DNA of 64,000 nucleotides from CAWGYT01 sp963826795 (GCA_963826795.1 CAWGYT010000003.1:248001-312000); one strand, 5' to 3'; counted from the stretch's first letter, positions 19,670-29,390 are shown. Program-made: numbers and translations. Notes: generated by a model from the sequence alone, not told the origin.

Positions 19670-19763
19670 CGAGGGGAGAAGGGACACGCGGAATTGCCAC
19701 CTTCTCCCGCGCGGCGAGAAGTGACGTGGTGGTGTCGACGCTCCCGCGCGGGGAGAACGGACG

Positions 19764-20936
19764 TCAGGTCGTGAGCGGCAATCGCCGCGTGTCGGCTCGC
19801 TTTCGAGCACCCTTCAGGCTCGGCGCCAAGCGGTCGATGACCTTTTCCGCGGTCGCCCGGTAGCCTGTCAGCTTCCCGCCGAAGATCGAGATCACGCGCG
19901 GCCGCGTTGCGTCGTCGACGGGCAACTGGGTTTCGCGCGACCGGCCAGTGGCCGAACGCGCGCTGGCCGGCAGCACGCGCAGGCCCGCCCATTGATCCAA
20001 GACTCGGGTTTCGCGGTGCGGGAAATAGTGGTGCGCGACCTCCCGCAGGTAATCGATCTCTGCCGAGGTCGGACAGACTTTCGCGGGATCGCCCCGGTAG
20101 ACGTACTCGGTGGTGCCGACCAAGGTCCGGTCGCGCCATGGCATCGCGAAGACCGCTCGTCCGTCTTGTGGTGCCTCGACGTAGTAACAACCTTGCGTCA
20201 ACGCGCCGGGCAATTCAATGTGCGTCCCCTGCACCAGGTCGACGGCTGGCGTCGGAGGCCTGGGCACAATCCGGTCGGCGACCTCGCGGCCCCAGGGTCC
20301 CGCCGCATTGACGATGACGGCGGCGGCCACTTCCCGGGTGCCTCCTTGCCAGTCGTACACCGCGTGGCATCCAGCGGGGGCCACGTCCGCGTGTCGGAAC
20401 TGGGCCGGACTGCGCAGGACGGCTCCCAGAGATTCGGCCGAACGCATGACCGCCTCCGTCAGGGCCCGATCGTCCGTCTGAGCGTCCCAGTACTGGAACA
20501 CCCGTTGCAACCCCTCGGTGCGGAGTCCGTCGAGTGAGTCCCATTTCGCGCGAGGGACGAGCCGGTATCCCGTATGACGCCGGAGCCCCGCCAGAATCGC
20601 GTAGGCCGCTAAACCGGCGTGCAGCATCAGCGGACGGCGTGAGGTCTGCGGATAGACCGGAATCAGGAATGGCTGGCGCCGAACCAGGCTCGGCGCCAAT
20701 TTCAGCAGCAATTCCCGCTCGCGCAAACTCTCCCGCACCAGCGCGAGCTGAAACGTTTCCAGGTACCGCAGTCCGCCATGAATCAACTTGCTGGATCGGC
20801 TGGAGGTCCCCGCCGCCAATGCTTGTTGCTCCAGCAACAGGCAGGTATGCCCGGCTGCCACCGCCGCCTGGGCCACTCCGACGCCGTGAATCCCCCCTCC
20901 AATTACGAGCACATCAAACCGCTCAGGACTTGTCAT
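19764..20936 (-). CDS. FAD-dependent glycerol-3-phosphate dehydrogenase-like oxidoreductase
   Basis: 390 residues from ATG 20936. The N-terminal FAD-binding fold is DVLVIGGGIHGVGVAQ, followed by GTSSRSSKLIHGGLRYLE, the GlpD signature. VNAAGPWG, VGTTEYVYRGDP and SIFGGKLTGYRATAEKVID follow. GlpD oxidises sn-glycerol 3-phosphate to dihydroxyacetone phosphate and passes electrons to quinone at the inner membrane. The protein is shorter than E. coli GlpD (about 500) because the C-terminal helical domain is missing; this short form is common in planctomycetes and relatives. It is divergent from the site-2 protease gene. Substrate assignment is by family only. Confidence 0.85.
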   Translation of the reverse strand: MTSPERFDVLVIGGGIHGVGVAQAAVAAGHTCLLLEQQALAAGTSSRSSKLIHGGLRYLETFQLALVRESLRERELLLKLAPSLVRRQPFLIPVYPQTSRRPLMLHAGLAAYAILAGLRRHTGYRLVPRAKWDSLDGLRTEGLQRVFQYWDAQTDDRALTEAVMRSAESLGAVLRSPAQFRHADVAPAGCHAVYDWQGGTREVAAAVIVNAAGPWGREVADRIVPRPPTPAVDLVQGTHIELPGALTQGCYYVEAPQDGRAVFAMPWRDRTLVGTTEYVYRGDPAKVCPTSAEIDYLREVAHHYFPHRETRVLDQWAGLRVLPASARSATGRSRETQLPVDDATRPRVISIFGGKLTGYRATAEKVIDRLAPSLKGARKRADTRRLPLTT

Positions 20937-21094
20937 CAACCCGGCTCCCTTCGCCCCGCGTTCGCGGCCAGTCGGCCGGTCGCATTCTAGACGGCAACGT
21001 GCGAGATCGCGATTCAGAGCGGCAGGTCAACGTCGATCGACGGCTACCGCCGCTCGCCTATTCGCTCTGGGCAAACTTGTGTTATGGTACGGCT

Positions 21095-22126
21095 ATGAGT
21101 GAGTTGTTTCCCGCCAACGAACCGGCATCTCCTGAACCCGAGTCAGGCCGCCACACGGCAGCCGGACAGCCGGCGTGGCTCGAGCCGAACGGGGTCACCG
21201 AACCGCCTTCCTCGCCCGCTCCGATGCTGCGCGCCCAGCATCTGCGGTCGATGCCGCGACGACGCGTGGGCTTGCCGCTGTTCCTGTTCGTGGTCACTTG
21301 CATCTCGACATTTTGGGCGGGTGCCACCGGCTGGCAACCGATGCTGATCGACAGCCCGCTGGACTTTCGCCGGATCGTGCTGCGGAATTGGGATCAGGGC
21401 CTGATTTACATGGGCTGCGTGCTCGCCATCCTGCTCACCCACGAAATGGGACACTTCCTGGCAACGCTGCTGTACCGGATCCCCGCCAGTTTTCCCATGT
21501 TCATCCCCTTCCCGATCACTCCGATCGGAACGATGGGCGCCGTCATCGGAATGGATGGCCAGCGCGCTGACCGCAAGGAGATCTTCGACATTGGACTGGC
21601 CGGCCCCATCGCGGGATTGGTGGCCGCGATTCCGATTCTTTGGATCGGAATCATGCAGCTGGATTTCGATGCGGCGGCGTACGGTTCCGAGCGGTATGAC
21701 TGCCCGTTGCTGATGCGTTGGATGGTTGCCTGGATGCGTCCCGAGCACGCCGGCTTGACGGACGTCCGCACGAGCCAGCTGAACGCCTACTTCATGGCGG
21801 CCTGGGTCGGAATGCTGATCACGGGCTTGAACATGCTGCCCGTCAGCCAGCTTGATGGAGGTCACGTCGTGTACGCGCTGTTTGGGCGAAGAGCTCACTG
21901 GATCGCCCGCGGTTTCGTCCTGTTTGCGATTTTGTTCGTCGTGTTCGGCGAATCGATGATCTGGGCTCCCATGATCATCCTGGTCATCCTGTTGGGCACG
22001 GATCACCCGCGCACGGCCGACGATCGTGTCCGCCTGGGACCGGTGCGGATCGCACTCGGCTGCGCCTCGCTGCTGATCCCGCTGCTGTGTTTCCCACCCT
22101 ACGGGATTCGCATCGTGACGTTTTGA
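21095..22126 (+). CDS. Site-2 protease family (M50) membrane metalloprotease
   Basis: 343 residues from ATG 21095; the frame is open upstream but that part is antisense to glpD. The zinc motif HEMGH is at 116-120 in a membrane segment (MGCVLAILLTHEMGHFLA), and the second ligand is in MLPVSQLDGGHVVYALFG. The pattern IPFPITPIGTMGAVI resembles EGY1/plant-type S2P proteins. The first 55 residues are Pro/Ser-rich and probably cytoplasmic. S2Ps cleave membrane proteins within the bilayer, often releasing regulators; no obvious substrate is nearby. It ends 10 bp before the convergent transglutaminase-like gene. Confidence 0.9.
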   Translation: MSELFPANEPASPEPESGRHTAAGQPAWLEPNGVTEPPSSPAPMLRAQHLRSMPRRRVGLPLFLFVVTCISTFWAGATGWQPMLIDSPLDFRRIVLRNWDQGLIYMGCVLAILLTHEMGHFLATLLYRIPASFPMFIPFPITPIGTMGAVIGMDGQRADRKEIFDIGLAGPIAGLVAAIPILWIGIMQLDFDAAAYGSERYDCPLLMRWMVAWMRPEHAGLTDVRTSQLNAYFMAAWVGMLITGLNMLPVSQLDGGHVVYALFGRRAHWIARGFVLFAILFVVFGESMIWAPMIILVILLGTDHPRTADDRVRLGPVRIALGCASLLIPLLCFPPYGIRIVTF

Positions 22127-22136
22127 TCAGGTCGCT

Positions 22137-23095
22137 TTACGGACTGACGAACTCCATTACCTCGGTCACTTGCGGGGCCGCCCCGCGGACGGCACTTGCC
22201 TTGAGCTGGACGGCGACGTAGCGACGTCGCTCGCGGGTCTCCGGGATCTTGTAATTGTCACCCTTCTGAATGATGGGCCGTGTCTCCGGCATGTTGCCAA
22301 AGGCCTCCGAACCCGAAACCTGACACGGAAACCAATGCCCCTGCTGCTGCTCGTCCACCAGATAGAACTCAGGATACGAATGGTCCGTGACCCAAACCAT
22401 TCGGGCCGGTATCTTGCTGGCGCGGCAGAGCGCGATAAACAGCGACGTCATCGCCTCGCAGTCGCCCTGCCCATCCGCCAGCGTTTCCACCGCGCCCTTC
22501 AATTCGCTCTCACGATATTCCACGTGCTGCCGGACATAGTCGTAAATGGCCCGCGCCTGATCCCAAGCCGACGCCTGATCCTGGACGATCGAGCGGGCCA
22601 GGGTTCGAATCCGCGGATTTCGACTCTCAATATATGGGCTGTCACCCAAATACGCACGAATCTCGCGGTCTAACCGTGTCGGGATCGAGAAAATCTCGGT
22701 GTTCGTTGGCCCCTCAATCACCCGCCGCTCAATCGCCAGCGTCAGGATTGCCTCAGCCGTGTCGCCCGCGTCCAACCGCGGAATCGTGACCACCATTTGC
22801 TTGACGCCGTCACCCAGGTTTCGATACTGAGTGCCGCGAACCTGTGGCGAGACGTCTTCACGAATGATCTGAACCTGTTGCTCCGGCCAATCCATCGGCA
22901 CCGGAACCGACGCGACGATGCCCCGACAAGCGCCCCCGCCTTGATCCGGATCCCGACCTTGAGCTGATGGACCTGAGTCTCACCCAGTCGTATCCCGACC
23001 TCACCTGCCGGCGGGTCGGCGGCCGCTGACGCGATGCAGAGCAGGCCACACACCAAGACACCACTTCCAATCGTCCACCACCTCACTTGATTCAC
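22137..23095 (-). CDS. Transglutaminase-like exported protein, one frameshift
   Basis: A signal peptide (GSGVLVCGLLCIASAAADPP) begins at 23095. The transglutaminase-like core is in the second fragment: AIYDYVRQHVEYRE, then DGQGDCEAMTSLFIALCRAS with the catalytic Cys, and TDHSYPEFYLVD with the His/Asp side. The two fragments join at a G-run near 22930-22940, where one base is missing; the joined protein is about 319 residues. In bacteria such proteins are usually cysteine proteases or peptidases of the cell envelope, not cross-linking enzymes. It is divergent from the VTT-domain gene. Confidence 0.82.
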
Positions 23096-23254
23096 CTTTC
23101 GACGGGTTCGAGTTCCAGAACCAGGGGATCTTGATCAGGTTGATTCACAGCCCCTATTGTACCCTGCCTTCGCAAGCTCACGTATCGATTCTGGCCACGC
23201 TCGCAAGTCGACGTGGGACGGCGGGAGTGTGAAACCCATGGAAACGACAATCGG

Positions 23255-23881
23255 ATGGTACGCTGGCTGCTGCTGATCGGGCTGATCTTGCTGGTTCCGA
23301 TCGTGCCGTTCGTCTTATTTCACGGCGCGCTGGAACGCGGGCTTGAGCGTCTGCTTTCGGCGCCGTTGTCGGGATGGACGGCCGCGGCGCTTGTGATCGG
23401 CCTGTTGGGCACGGACGTCCTGTTGCCGGTTCCCTCCAGTCTGGTCAGCACCTTGGCGGGCGGCCAGCTGGGGACGATCGGCGCCACGCTCGCGTCTTGG
23501 GTCGGTTTGAATCTTGGGGCGCTGGTCGGTTACCAGATCGGTCGCCGGTGGGGGCGACCTGTCGCGGAAAAATTTGCCGGTGTCGACGACCTGGGACGGC
23601 TCGAGCGGTTAGGGGCCCGGTATGCCTTGCCCTTCTTGGTCCTGACCCGTGCGCTGCCGATCCTGTCCGAGGCAGCCGTGCTGCTTTGCGGCATCCAGCA
23701 GCTCGCACCGCGCCGCTTTTGGCCGCCGGTCTTGTTGAGCAATCTGGGAATCGCGCTGGCCTATTCCGTTCTGGGCGAGGTCGCGGCGGACCAGGAGTGG
23801 TTGGCAATCGCGTGCAGTGTCTCGGTCGCCCTGCCGCTGCTGGCGACGGTCTTGGTTAAGCGATTTTGGCCCGCGGCGTGA
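23255..23881 (+). CDS. VTT-domain (DedA/SNARE-associated) membrane protein
   Basis: 208 residues from ATG 23255 (MVRWLLLIGLILLVPIVPFV). An in-frame GTG at 23213 would add 14 residues that look non-membrane. The VTT core is visible: LPVPSSLVSTLAGGQLGTIG, ASWVGLNLGALVGYQIGRRW, and LPFLVLTRALPILSEAAVLL, with its conserved Arg and Glu/Pro. The family is found in the inner membrane and has been linked to lipid scrambling or undecaprenyl-phosphate transport. The exact role here is unknown. Convergent with phoU, with a stem-loop between. Confidence 0.87.
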   Translation: MVRWLLLIGLILLVPIVPFVLFHGALERGLERLLSAPLSGWTAAALVIGLLGTDVLLPVPSSLVSTLAGGQLGTIGATLASWVGLNLGALVGYQIGRRWGRPVAEKFAGVDDLGRLERLGARYALPFLVLTRALPILSEAAVLLCGIQQLAPRRFWPPVLLSNLGIALAYSVLGEVAADQEWLAIACSVSVALPLLATVLVKRFWPAA

Positions 23882-23907
23882 ATCGATTCCGGCACCGGTC
23901 CAATCAA

Positions 23908-23928
23908 CGCGTGCCCAATCGGCACGCG
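23908..23928. terminator. Stem-loop between convergent genes
   Basis: Perfect arms CGCGTGCC and GGCACGCG with loop CAATC lie between the VTT and phoU stop codons. There is no T-tract, so termination in both directions is plausible but unproven. Confidence 0.45.
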
Positions 23929-23954
23929 CGGCGGGACACAATTCGGCGACTGAG

Positions 23955-24611
23955 TCAGCGGTGGCGGACGATTTTCCCTTCGACCAGGTAGATTACCTCC
24001 TCGGCGATATTCGTCGCGATATCGCCGATTCGCTCGTACTGACGTGTCACGTGGACCAATTTCAGCAGCGGATTGGCATTTTCGGGAATCCGATCCAGCT
24101 CCAATTCGATTCGCCGATTGATCTGGAGGTAGCGTTCGTCGACTCGATCGTCGTCCTTGATCACGTTCCGGGCCAAATAGGTATCGCGTTCGATGAGGGC
24201 CTGCAGGGCTTGCTCGACCATCTGCTGGGCCTGGAGGGCGAGTTGCTCGATCCCGGCGACGCGACGAAAGCGGTCCCAGTCGCCGACTTCGACGACCACT
24301 TCGGCGATGTTCTCCGCGTGGTCGCCGATTCGTTCCAGGCTATCGTTGATCTTCAGCAGGGCGACCACGAAGCGCAAGTCCGCCCCGCTCGGACGTTCGG
24401 TTTCCAGGATCTCGAGGCACAGCTCTTCGACTTCCACCTCCGCGCGGTCGATCTCTTCGTCCTCTTGGATCACGGCGCGGGCGAGCAGCGTGTCGCGTTG
24501 GACGAGCGCCGCGGTGGCGCACGAAATTGAGGATTGTGCCATCCGGCCGAGCGCCAAGAGACGGTCTTCAAGCTGGGCGATCCGCCTGTCCATGAAAGAA
24601 AGCTTTCTCAT
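23955..24611 (-). CDS. phoU: Phosphate signalling complex protein PhoU
   Basis: 218 residues forming two homologous three-helix bundles, as in PhoU. Each half has the metal-binding type motif: LRFVVALLKINDSLERIGDHAENIAE (here in parts LRFVVALLKINDSLERIG and DHAENIAEVV) and VHVTRQYERIGDIATNIAE (second half). PhoU restrains the PhoR/PhoB response and the Pst transporter when phosphate is plentiful. No pst, phoB or phoR gene is in the window, so it is separated from the usual partners here. The start ATG 24611 gives a normal-length protein. Confidence 0.93.
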   Translation of the reverse strand: MRKLSFMDRRIAQLEDRLLALGRMAQSSISCATAALVQRDTLLARAVIQEDEEIDRAEVEVEELCLEILETERPSGADLRFVVALLKINDSLERIGDHAENIAEVVVEVGDWDRFRRVAGIEQLALQAQQMVEQALQALIERDTYLARNVIKDDDRVDERYLQINRRIELELDRIPENANPLLKLVHVTRQYERIGDIATNIAEEVIYLVEGKIVRHR

Positions 24612-25158
24612 CGATCCACTCGGTTCCTCGGCCCGCTTTTGTCAGATTCGCTTCGCATCGATTCAACACCGATCGGACCCACGCGGATCGAATCGGCTCC
24701 GAACGAGGCAAGAATCCCCTGGCCCACGGCACGGGACCTGGACGTGCTCACAATCCCCTCATGTTGAATGTCTTCATTAATGTCCCGCCCCGAAGCGACG
24801 GAATCCCAAAACTCGCCAATTCGTCCTTCTTTCATCAATTCTTAACCAGCCCTTCATCCCGGGCGAGCGTTCGATGATTTCGGACGCGCGTGAGTCGCCG
24901 CAAGCGGCACGGAGCAGCCGGTGTGGTCATGGCCAGATGTTCAATCCGATGAGCATTCCGACGGGCATCTGGCGGGCCGGTGCGGGAGGCGCCCGGTCGG
25001 GGACTTCGGATGGTCACATTCGCATGGGTCTGGTAGGCTACCCGAATCCACGCGACCGCTGCGGCCCGGGTCGTCGAGCGGCGCGGGAGTGCCGGGGTCG
25101 CCTCGTGCGGTGTCAATCGACCCCGGATTGGCAACGGATCAGAATCAGGAACCCCAAC
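24612..25158. other. Divergent intergenic region, no supported gene
   Basis: These 547 bp hold the promoters of phoU and of the cysteine-cluster gene. A 76-codon frame on the minus strand (24608-24838, starting MMKEGRIGEFWDSVASG) overlaps the phoU start by a few bases, but it has no ribosome binding site and no known relatives that I recognise. I see no repeats or hairpins of note. Confidence 0.4.
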
Positions 25159-25602
25159 ATGTCTCAGGTGCTGCGGACCAAGCCCAAGCGCGAGGACCTC
25201 AAAACCGGCGAAAACCTCTGCGATCACTGTACGGCGAAATGCTGTCACTATTTTGCCCTCCCGATCGATACGCCGGAAGAGTGGCAAGATTTCGATTACC
25301 TTCGCTGGTACCTGCTCCACGATCGCGCCTCGGTTTTCGTGGATAGCAGCGACTGGTATCTGATGGTCCACACGACCTGCAAGCATCTTCGCTCGGACCA
25401 CCTCTGCGGGATTTACGAAACGCGTCCCCAGATTTGTCGCGATTATTCGACGGACAACTGCGAGTACGAGGATGACTGGACGTACGAGCGATACTTCGAG
25501 ACCCCCGAACAGATCCACGAGTATGCCGAGGCGGTCTTGCCGCCTCGCCGCGGCGAGGGATTGCGGAGCCGCCGGCCGCCGCTGCTGCCCGTCATTGGCT
25601 AA
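25159..25602 (+). CDS. YkgJ-family cysteine-cluster protein
   Basis: 147 residues from ATG 25159. The cysteine pattern NLCDHCTAKCCHYF (from about residue 18) and CKHLRSDHLCGIYETRPQIC is that of the UPF0153/YkgJ family, thought to bind a zinc or iron-sulfur cluster. The frame is open upstream, but that stretch has no coding character. The C-terminus is basic and proline-rich (GLRSRRPPLLPVIG). The next gene is hisS, 153 bp downstream beyond a dispersed repeat. No reaction is known for the family. Confidence 0.85.
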   Translation: MSQVLRTKPKREDLKTGENLCDHCTAKCCHYFALPIDTPEEWQDFDYLRWYLLHDRASVFVDSSDWYLMVHTTCKHLRSDHLCGIYETRPQICRDYSTDNCEYEDDWTYERYFETPEQIHEYAEAVLPPRRGEGLRSRRPPLLPVIG

Positions 25603-25608
25603 TGCTGG

Positions 25609-25690
25609 TTGGGAAAAGGGGGTCAGGTCCCCAAAGTGCGAAGCACCCGAAGGGCCGTTCCGGCTTTTGGGACCTGACCCCTTTTCCAAC
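25609..25690. repeat. Dispersed inverted repeat (family A), copy 2
   Basis: The arms (GGGAAAAGGGGGTCAGGTCC and complement) flank the same centre as the copy at 9415 (GCACCCGAAGGGCCGTTCCG). Extra CCCCTTTTTCC sequence follows. It lies between the cysteine-cluster gene and hisS. Confidence 0.85.
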
Positions 25691-25755
25691 CCCCTTTTTC
25701 CAACCTGCCCTTTTCGCAACGCTACCGCCCGAGGACTCCCGCAGCGACCACGCGC

Positions 25756-27077
25756 ATGATTGAACCACGCACCCTGAAGGGCTTCCGCGACTTCCTGCCG
25801 GAGGCGATGATCCCCCGCGAGCAACTGATCGAAACGGCCCGTCGCGTGTACCGTTCGTTTGGTTATAGCCCGATCGACACGCCGGTGCTGGAGCATCTGG
25901 ACGTGCTGCAGGGGAAAGGGGGCGAGGAATCCGATCGCCTGATGTACGCCTTTCGGGACCACGGTGATCGCCCGGTGGGGATGCGGTTCGATTTAACCGT
26001 CCCGCTGGCTCGATTCGCGGCCCAGCACATCGGCCAATTGGGAACGCCCTTCAAGCGTTACCAGATTGCGAAGGTGTGGCGAGGCGAGAACACGCATCGG
26101 GGGCGTTACCGTGAGTTCATGCAGTGCGACTTCGACACGATTGGGACGGAAGCCGTCGCGTCGGACACGGAGACGGTGCTGGTGGTTCACGATCTGTTGG
26201 ACGCGATCGGTGTCCACGAGTTCACGATCCACCTGAATAATCGCCGCGTCCTGACGGGCTTGCTCCACAAGCTCGAGTTGGCTGATCAGTCAGCCCCGAT
26301 TCTTCGCGCTCTGGACAAGCTTTCGAAGATCGGACCGCAAAAGGTGCAGGCAGAGATGCTGGCGACCGCCGGCACGACGGCGGAACAGGCACAGCAAGTT
26401 CTGCAACTGGCTCGCATCCAGGGCACGAACGACGAAGTCTTGTCACAGCTCGATTCCCTGCTCGCCGGCAACGAAGTCGGCGAGTGCGGCGTGGCATTGC
26501 TGCGTGAGGTCCTGGCAGGAGCGACGGCGGCAGGTGTGGCGACTGCCCGCTTGCATCTGGATGTCTCAATTGCCCGCGGCTTGGACTATTACACGGGGAC
26601 CGTCATCGAAACCTTCCTCGATCAGCTTCCGCAAATCGGCAGTGTTTGTTCCGGGGGACGCTACGACGACTTGGCGAGTCTCTACACGAAGGAGCGGTTG
26701 CCCGGAATCGGCGCCTCGCTGGGACTCGATCGGCTGCTCGCCGCGCTCGACGAATTGGGCATGATCGAGCGAACCAGCACCACGGCGCCGCTGTTCATTC
26801 CCTACTTCGACCCAGATCGATTGGCGGATTACCTGCGTCTCGCGGGGCACTTGCGCGCGCGGGGATCGGCGTCGAGGTTTATCCTGAGCCGCGCAAGTTG
26901 GGACAGCAGTTGAAATACGCCGACCGGCGCGGCTTCCGCTTGGCCCTGATCGCCGGTAGTCGCGAATTCGACGCCGGGCATTGCCAGTTGAAGGACCTGC
27001 GGAGCGGGACCACGCACGACGCTTCCATGGCCGAGGACTCGCTGCTGGCGGCGGTCCAGGAATGTTTGAAGACGTGA
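25756..27077 (+). CDS. hisS: Histidyl-tRNA synthetase, one frameshift
   Basis: Class II synthetase motifs are complete: GFRDFLPEAMIPRE, MRFDLTVPLARF, KRYQIAKVWRGENTHRGRYR, and the histidine-specific LDYYTGTVIET and SGGRYDDLA. The anticodon-binding domain is in a second frame (GVEVYPEPRKLGQQLKYADR to SLLAAVQECLKT). One base is missing near 26865, next to GCGCGCGCGGGG; joined length is about 440 residues, which is normal. The enzyme charges tRNA-His and is normally essential and single-copy. An intact open frame is therefore expected in the living organism, and the break is best read as a sequence error. Confidence 0.93.
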
Positions 27078-27202
27078 ACATGCCGTTCCCAACTTGCACA
27101 CGCGGGCGACGGATTCAGGTCGGCCGTCGGTCGCAGGAATCCGTCGGGTGATTTAGAATAGGGCGAGTCAGGCACCTTTCACGGCTCGCGGAGATTCCGA
27201 CC

Positions 27203-27463
27203 ATGCAGATTCTCGAAACAGGGTGGCGGCCAGGGCGCAGCGGGCGGAGGCTTTCGCAGGCGTTGAGCTGGATCTCGACGGTCGGAGTCGCCTGGTTGAT
27301 TCTGGCCGCGCCGCTCTGGGCGCAGCCGCCGACCGAGGAAAAGGAAGAAAAGACTTACGTGCCGAGCTACATGATCATCATCTTTGCGGTCGGGTTGGCG
27401 TTGCTGTTCATCTGTCGGACGGGAAAACGCACGGTCAGCTTTCGCCGTGATTCCAACGCCTGA
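27203..27463 (+). CDS. Small membrane protein, function unknown
   Basis: 86 residues. A hydrophobic stretch (STVGVAWLILAAPLWAQ, about 25-41) looks like a signal peptide with an AQ-type cleavage site. It is followed by an acidic linker (PPTEEKEEKTYVPS) and one membrane segment (YMIIIFAVGLALLFICR). The tail is basic (TGKRTVSFRRDSNA). The topology suggests a single-pass inner-membrane protein with a cytoplasmic tail. It follows hisS by 125 bp in the same direction. I do not recognise the family. Confidence 0.7.
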   Translation: MQILETGWRPGRSGRRLSQALSWISTVGVAWLILAAPLWAQPPTEEKEEKTYVPSYMIIIFAVGLALLFICRTGKRTVSFRRDSNA

Positions 27464-27489
27464 GCCTGCGAAAGGCGACTGCCAAGTTG

Positions 27490-27921
27490 ATGCCCTTGCA
27501 CGTCACGCTTCATGCGCATCCCGGACGCTCTTTCCCGTCGCAAGAGATGATGCTCCAGGGCGGTCCGCGTCAGGTGCTGGTGATTCCCGCCGGCGAATTG
27601 TCCCGGCCCCTGCCGGTACGCTTCGACGACGTCCTGACGCAGCTCGAGCAATTGCCGCGGTTGTTCATCGAACCGGACGGATCGTTTATCTGGATCGGCC
27701 CGCGGGGCCCGCAACAATGGAAACTGGACGGACAACTGCACGATTCAGCGAGCGGACTGATGACGGTTGAGCTGAAGATTTCGGGGACGGATCCCGCCTT
27801 GGACGACGTCTTGCGAACATTGGGCTGGCCTGCTGCGCCCGTGGTCTTCGAATTGGTTCGAGAGGGCGTGTATTTGGACGAGGCGAACTTCCGCGCCGTT
27901 CTGGCGGTGGGACTGCCGTGA
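27490..27921 (+). CDS. Conserved-looking hypothetical protein
   Basis: 143 residues from ATG 27490, 26 bp after the small membrane protein, so probably co-transcribed. Its composition and codon use look coding (FDDVLTQLEQLPRLFIEPDG, SFIWIGPRGPQQWKLDGQLH, SGTDPALDDVLRTLGWPAAP). It has no signal peptide, membrane segment or cysteine cluster. I do not recognise the fold or give it a function. Confidence 0.7.
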   Translation: MPLHVTLHAHPGRSFPSQEMMLQGGPRQVLVIPAGELSRPLPVRFDDVLTQLEQLPRLFIEPDGSFIWIGPRGPQQWKLDGQLHDSASGLMTVELKISGTDPALDDVLRTLGWPAAPVVFELVREGVYLDEANFRAVLAVGLP

Positions 27922-27958
27922 GCCCTGGCAAGGGGCGTCGCGCGGAGCAGACCGGGTC

Positions 27959-29362
27959 TTAGGCGAGGATGCTCTTGACCACACTTCCGTGCACGTCGGT
28001 CAATCGGAAATCGCGTCCCGAGTACCGATAGGTGAGGCGCTCGTGGTCCAGCCCCAGCAGGTGGAGGATCGTCGCGTGAAGGTCATGGATATGAACTCGT
28101 CCCTCGACGGCTTCCGAGCCGATCGGGTCGGTGGCGCCGAACCGGAGTCCGCCTCGTACGCCGCCGCCGGCCATCCAGGTTGTGAATCCGCGGTTGTTGT
28201 GGCGTCGCCCGTTGAAGTTATTTTGTTCCTGCGGCGTCCGGCCGAATTCACCGGTCCAGACCAAGAGCGTTTCTTGCAGCAGTCCGCGCTGCTTGAGATC
28301 CTTGATGAGCGCCGCGATCGGCTGGTCAATGGCGCGGCAGTTGCGGGGCAACGCCGCCTGTAGATTGTTGTGTTGGTCCCAGCCGCGATGCGAGATTTCA
28401 ATGAATCGGACTCCGGCCTCCGCCAACCGGCGCGCCATCAAGCATTGCCTGCCGAATTCCTGAGTTTCGCGGTTCGCAATCCCGTATTGCTCGCGAATCG
28501 CCATCGGCTCATTGGCGATATCCATTAGCTCCGGGACCGCGGTCTGCATCCGAAACGCCAGCTCGTACGATTCGATGATTCCTTCCATCTCACTGTTCTG
28601 CACGGCCTGCTCCAACGCATCGCGATTCATGGCCTGGAGCAGGTCGAGGTGTCGCCGCTGCGCGCGCCGCGAGCGCTGCGGATTCTGGATGTTGGCAATC
28701 GGCGAATCCCCGGCATTCACGCGAGTCCCTTGAAAGGCCGCGGGCAGAAAGGCGGAGCCGAAATTTTGACTACCGCCTGGATTCGCCTCGGGATTGATCG
28801 TCACAAAACCGGGCAGGTCCTGATTCTGGGTCCCCAACCCGTAAACCACCCAGCTGCCGACCGAGGGACGGACGAAGTTAATCGAGCCCGTATGCATCAT
28901 GATCGTGGCTTGGGGGTGAGCCGGATTGTCGGTATGCATTCCATTGAGCAAGCAAAGCTGATCGGCATGCTGAGCCAGCTGGGGAAACAGTTCGGAAATC
29001 TCCAAGCCGCTTTCGCCGTGCCGCTGAAACTGCCAGGGCGACGGCAGCAAGCGGTCCTTGCCGCGAACGGGAACGTCCGCCAATGGCAATTCCTGTTCGG
29101 CGTATTTGGCCAGTAGCGGTTTGTGGTCAAACGTATCGATATGCGATGGGCCGCCTTGCATGAACATCATGATCACGCGTTTGGCTCGAGGCGCAAAATG
29201 CGGCGGCCGTTCCGTAAGCGGACTCTGGTACCCGCCCTGGGATTCCGCAGCGGACACCGTCTCTCCCAGCATCCCGGCAAGCGCCAGGGCGGCCAGCCCG
29301 CTCCCACCTTGCTGGAGCCAAGTTCGGCGACTGGGATTCAATCCATCGTGCGTGTCGATCAT
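27959..29362 (-). CDS. DUF1501 domain protein
   Basis: 467 residues from ATG 29362; a start at 29428 would run into the upstream gene. A Tat-like N-terminus (NPSRRTWLQQGGSGLAALAL) precedes RAKRVIMMFMQGGPSHIDTF, the DUF1501 core. Later blocks are SVGSWVVYGLGTQNQDLPGF, ISHRGWDQHNNLQ, VWTGEFGRTP and FTTWMAGGGVRGGLRFGATD. It is intact from signal to stop. It follows its PSD1 partner by 28 bp. Members fold like alkaline phosphatases and sulfatases, but no activity is established. Confidence 0.92.
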   Translation of the reverse strand: MIDTHDGLNPSRRTWLQQGGSGLAALALAGMLGETVSAAESQGGYQSPLTERPPHFAPRAKRVIMMFMQGGPSHIDTFDHKPLLAKYAEQELPLADVPVRGKDRLLPSPWQFQRHGESGLEISELFPQLAQHADQLCLLNGMHTDNPAHPQATIMMHTGSINFVRPSVGSWVVYGLGTQNQDLPGFVTINPEANPGGSQNFGSAFLPAAFQGTRVNAGDSPIANIQNPQRSRRAQRRHLDLLQAMNRDALEQAVQNSEMEGIIESYELAFRMQTAVPELMDIANEPMAIREQYGIANRETQEFGRQCLMARRLAEAGVRFIEISHRGWDQHNNLQAALPRNCRAIDQPIAALIKDLKQRGLLQETLLVWTGEFGRTPQEQNNFNGRRHNNRGFTTWMAGGGVRGGLRFGATDPIGSEAVEGRVHIHDLHATILHLLGLDHERLTYRYSGRDFRLTDVHGSVVKSILA

Positions 29363-29390
29363 ACTTTGCAACTCCCGGCCGGGGTCTGAG

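Noticed and set aside
20534..21094. Upstream extension of the site-2 protease
   Set aside because: It is antisense to the glpD-like gene and lacks membrane-protein character; ATG 21095 fits the family.
24608..24838. Small minus-strand gene upstream of phoU
   Set aside because: No ribosome binding site, no recognisable family, and it overlaps the phoU start; kept only as a note on the intergenic region.
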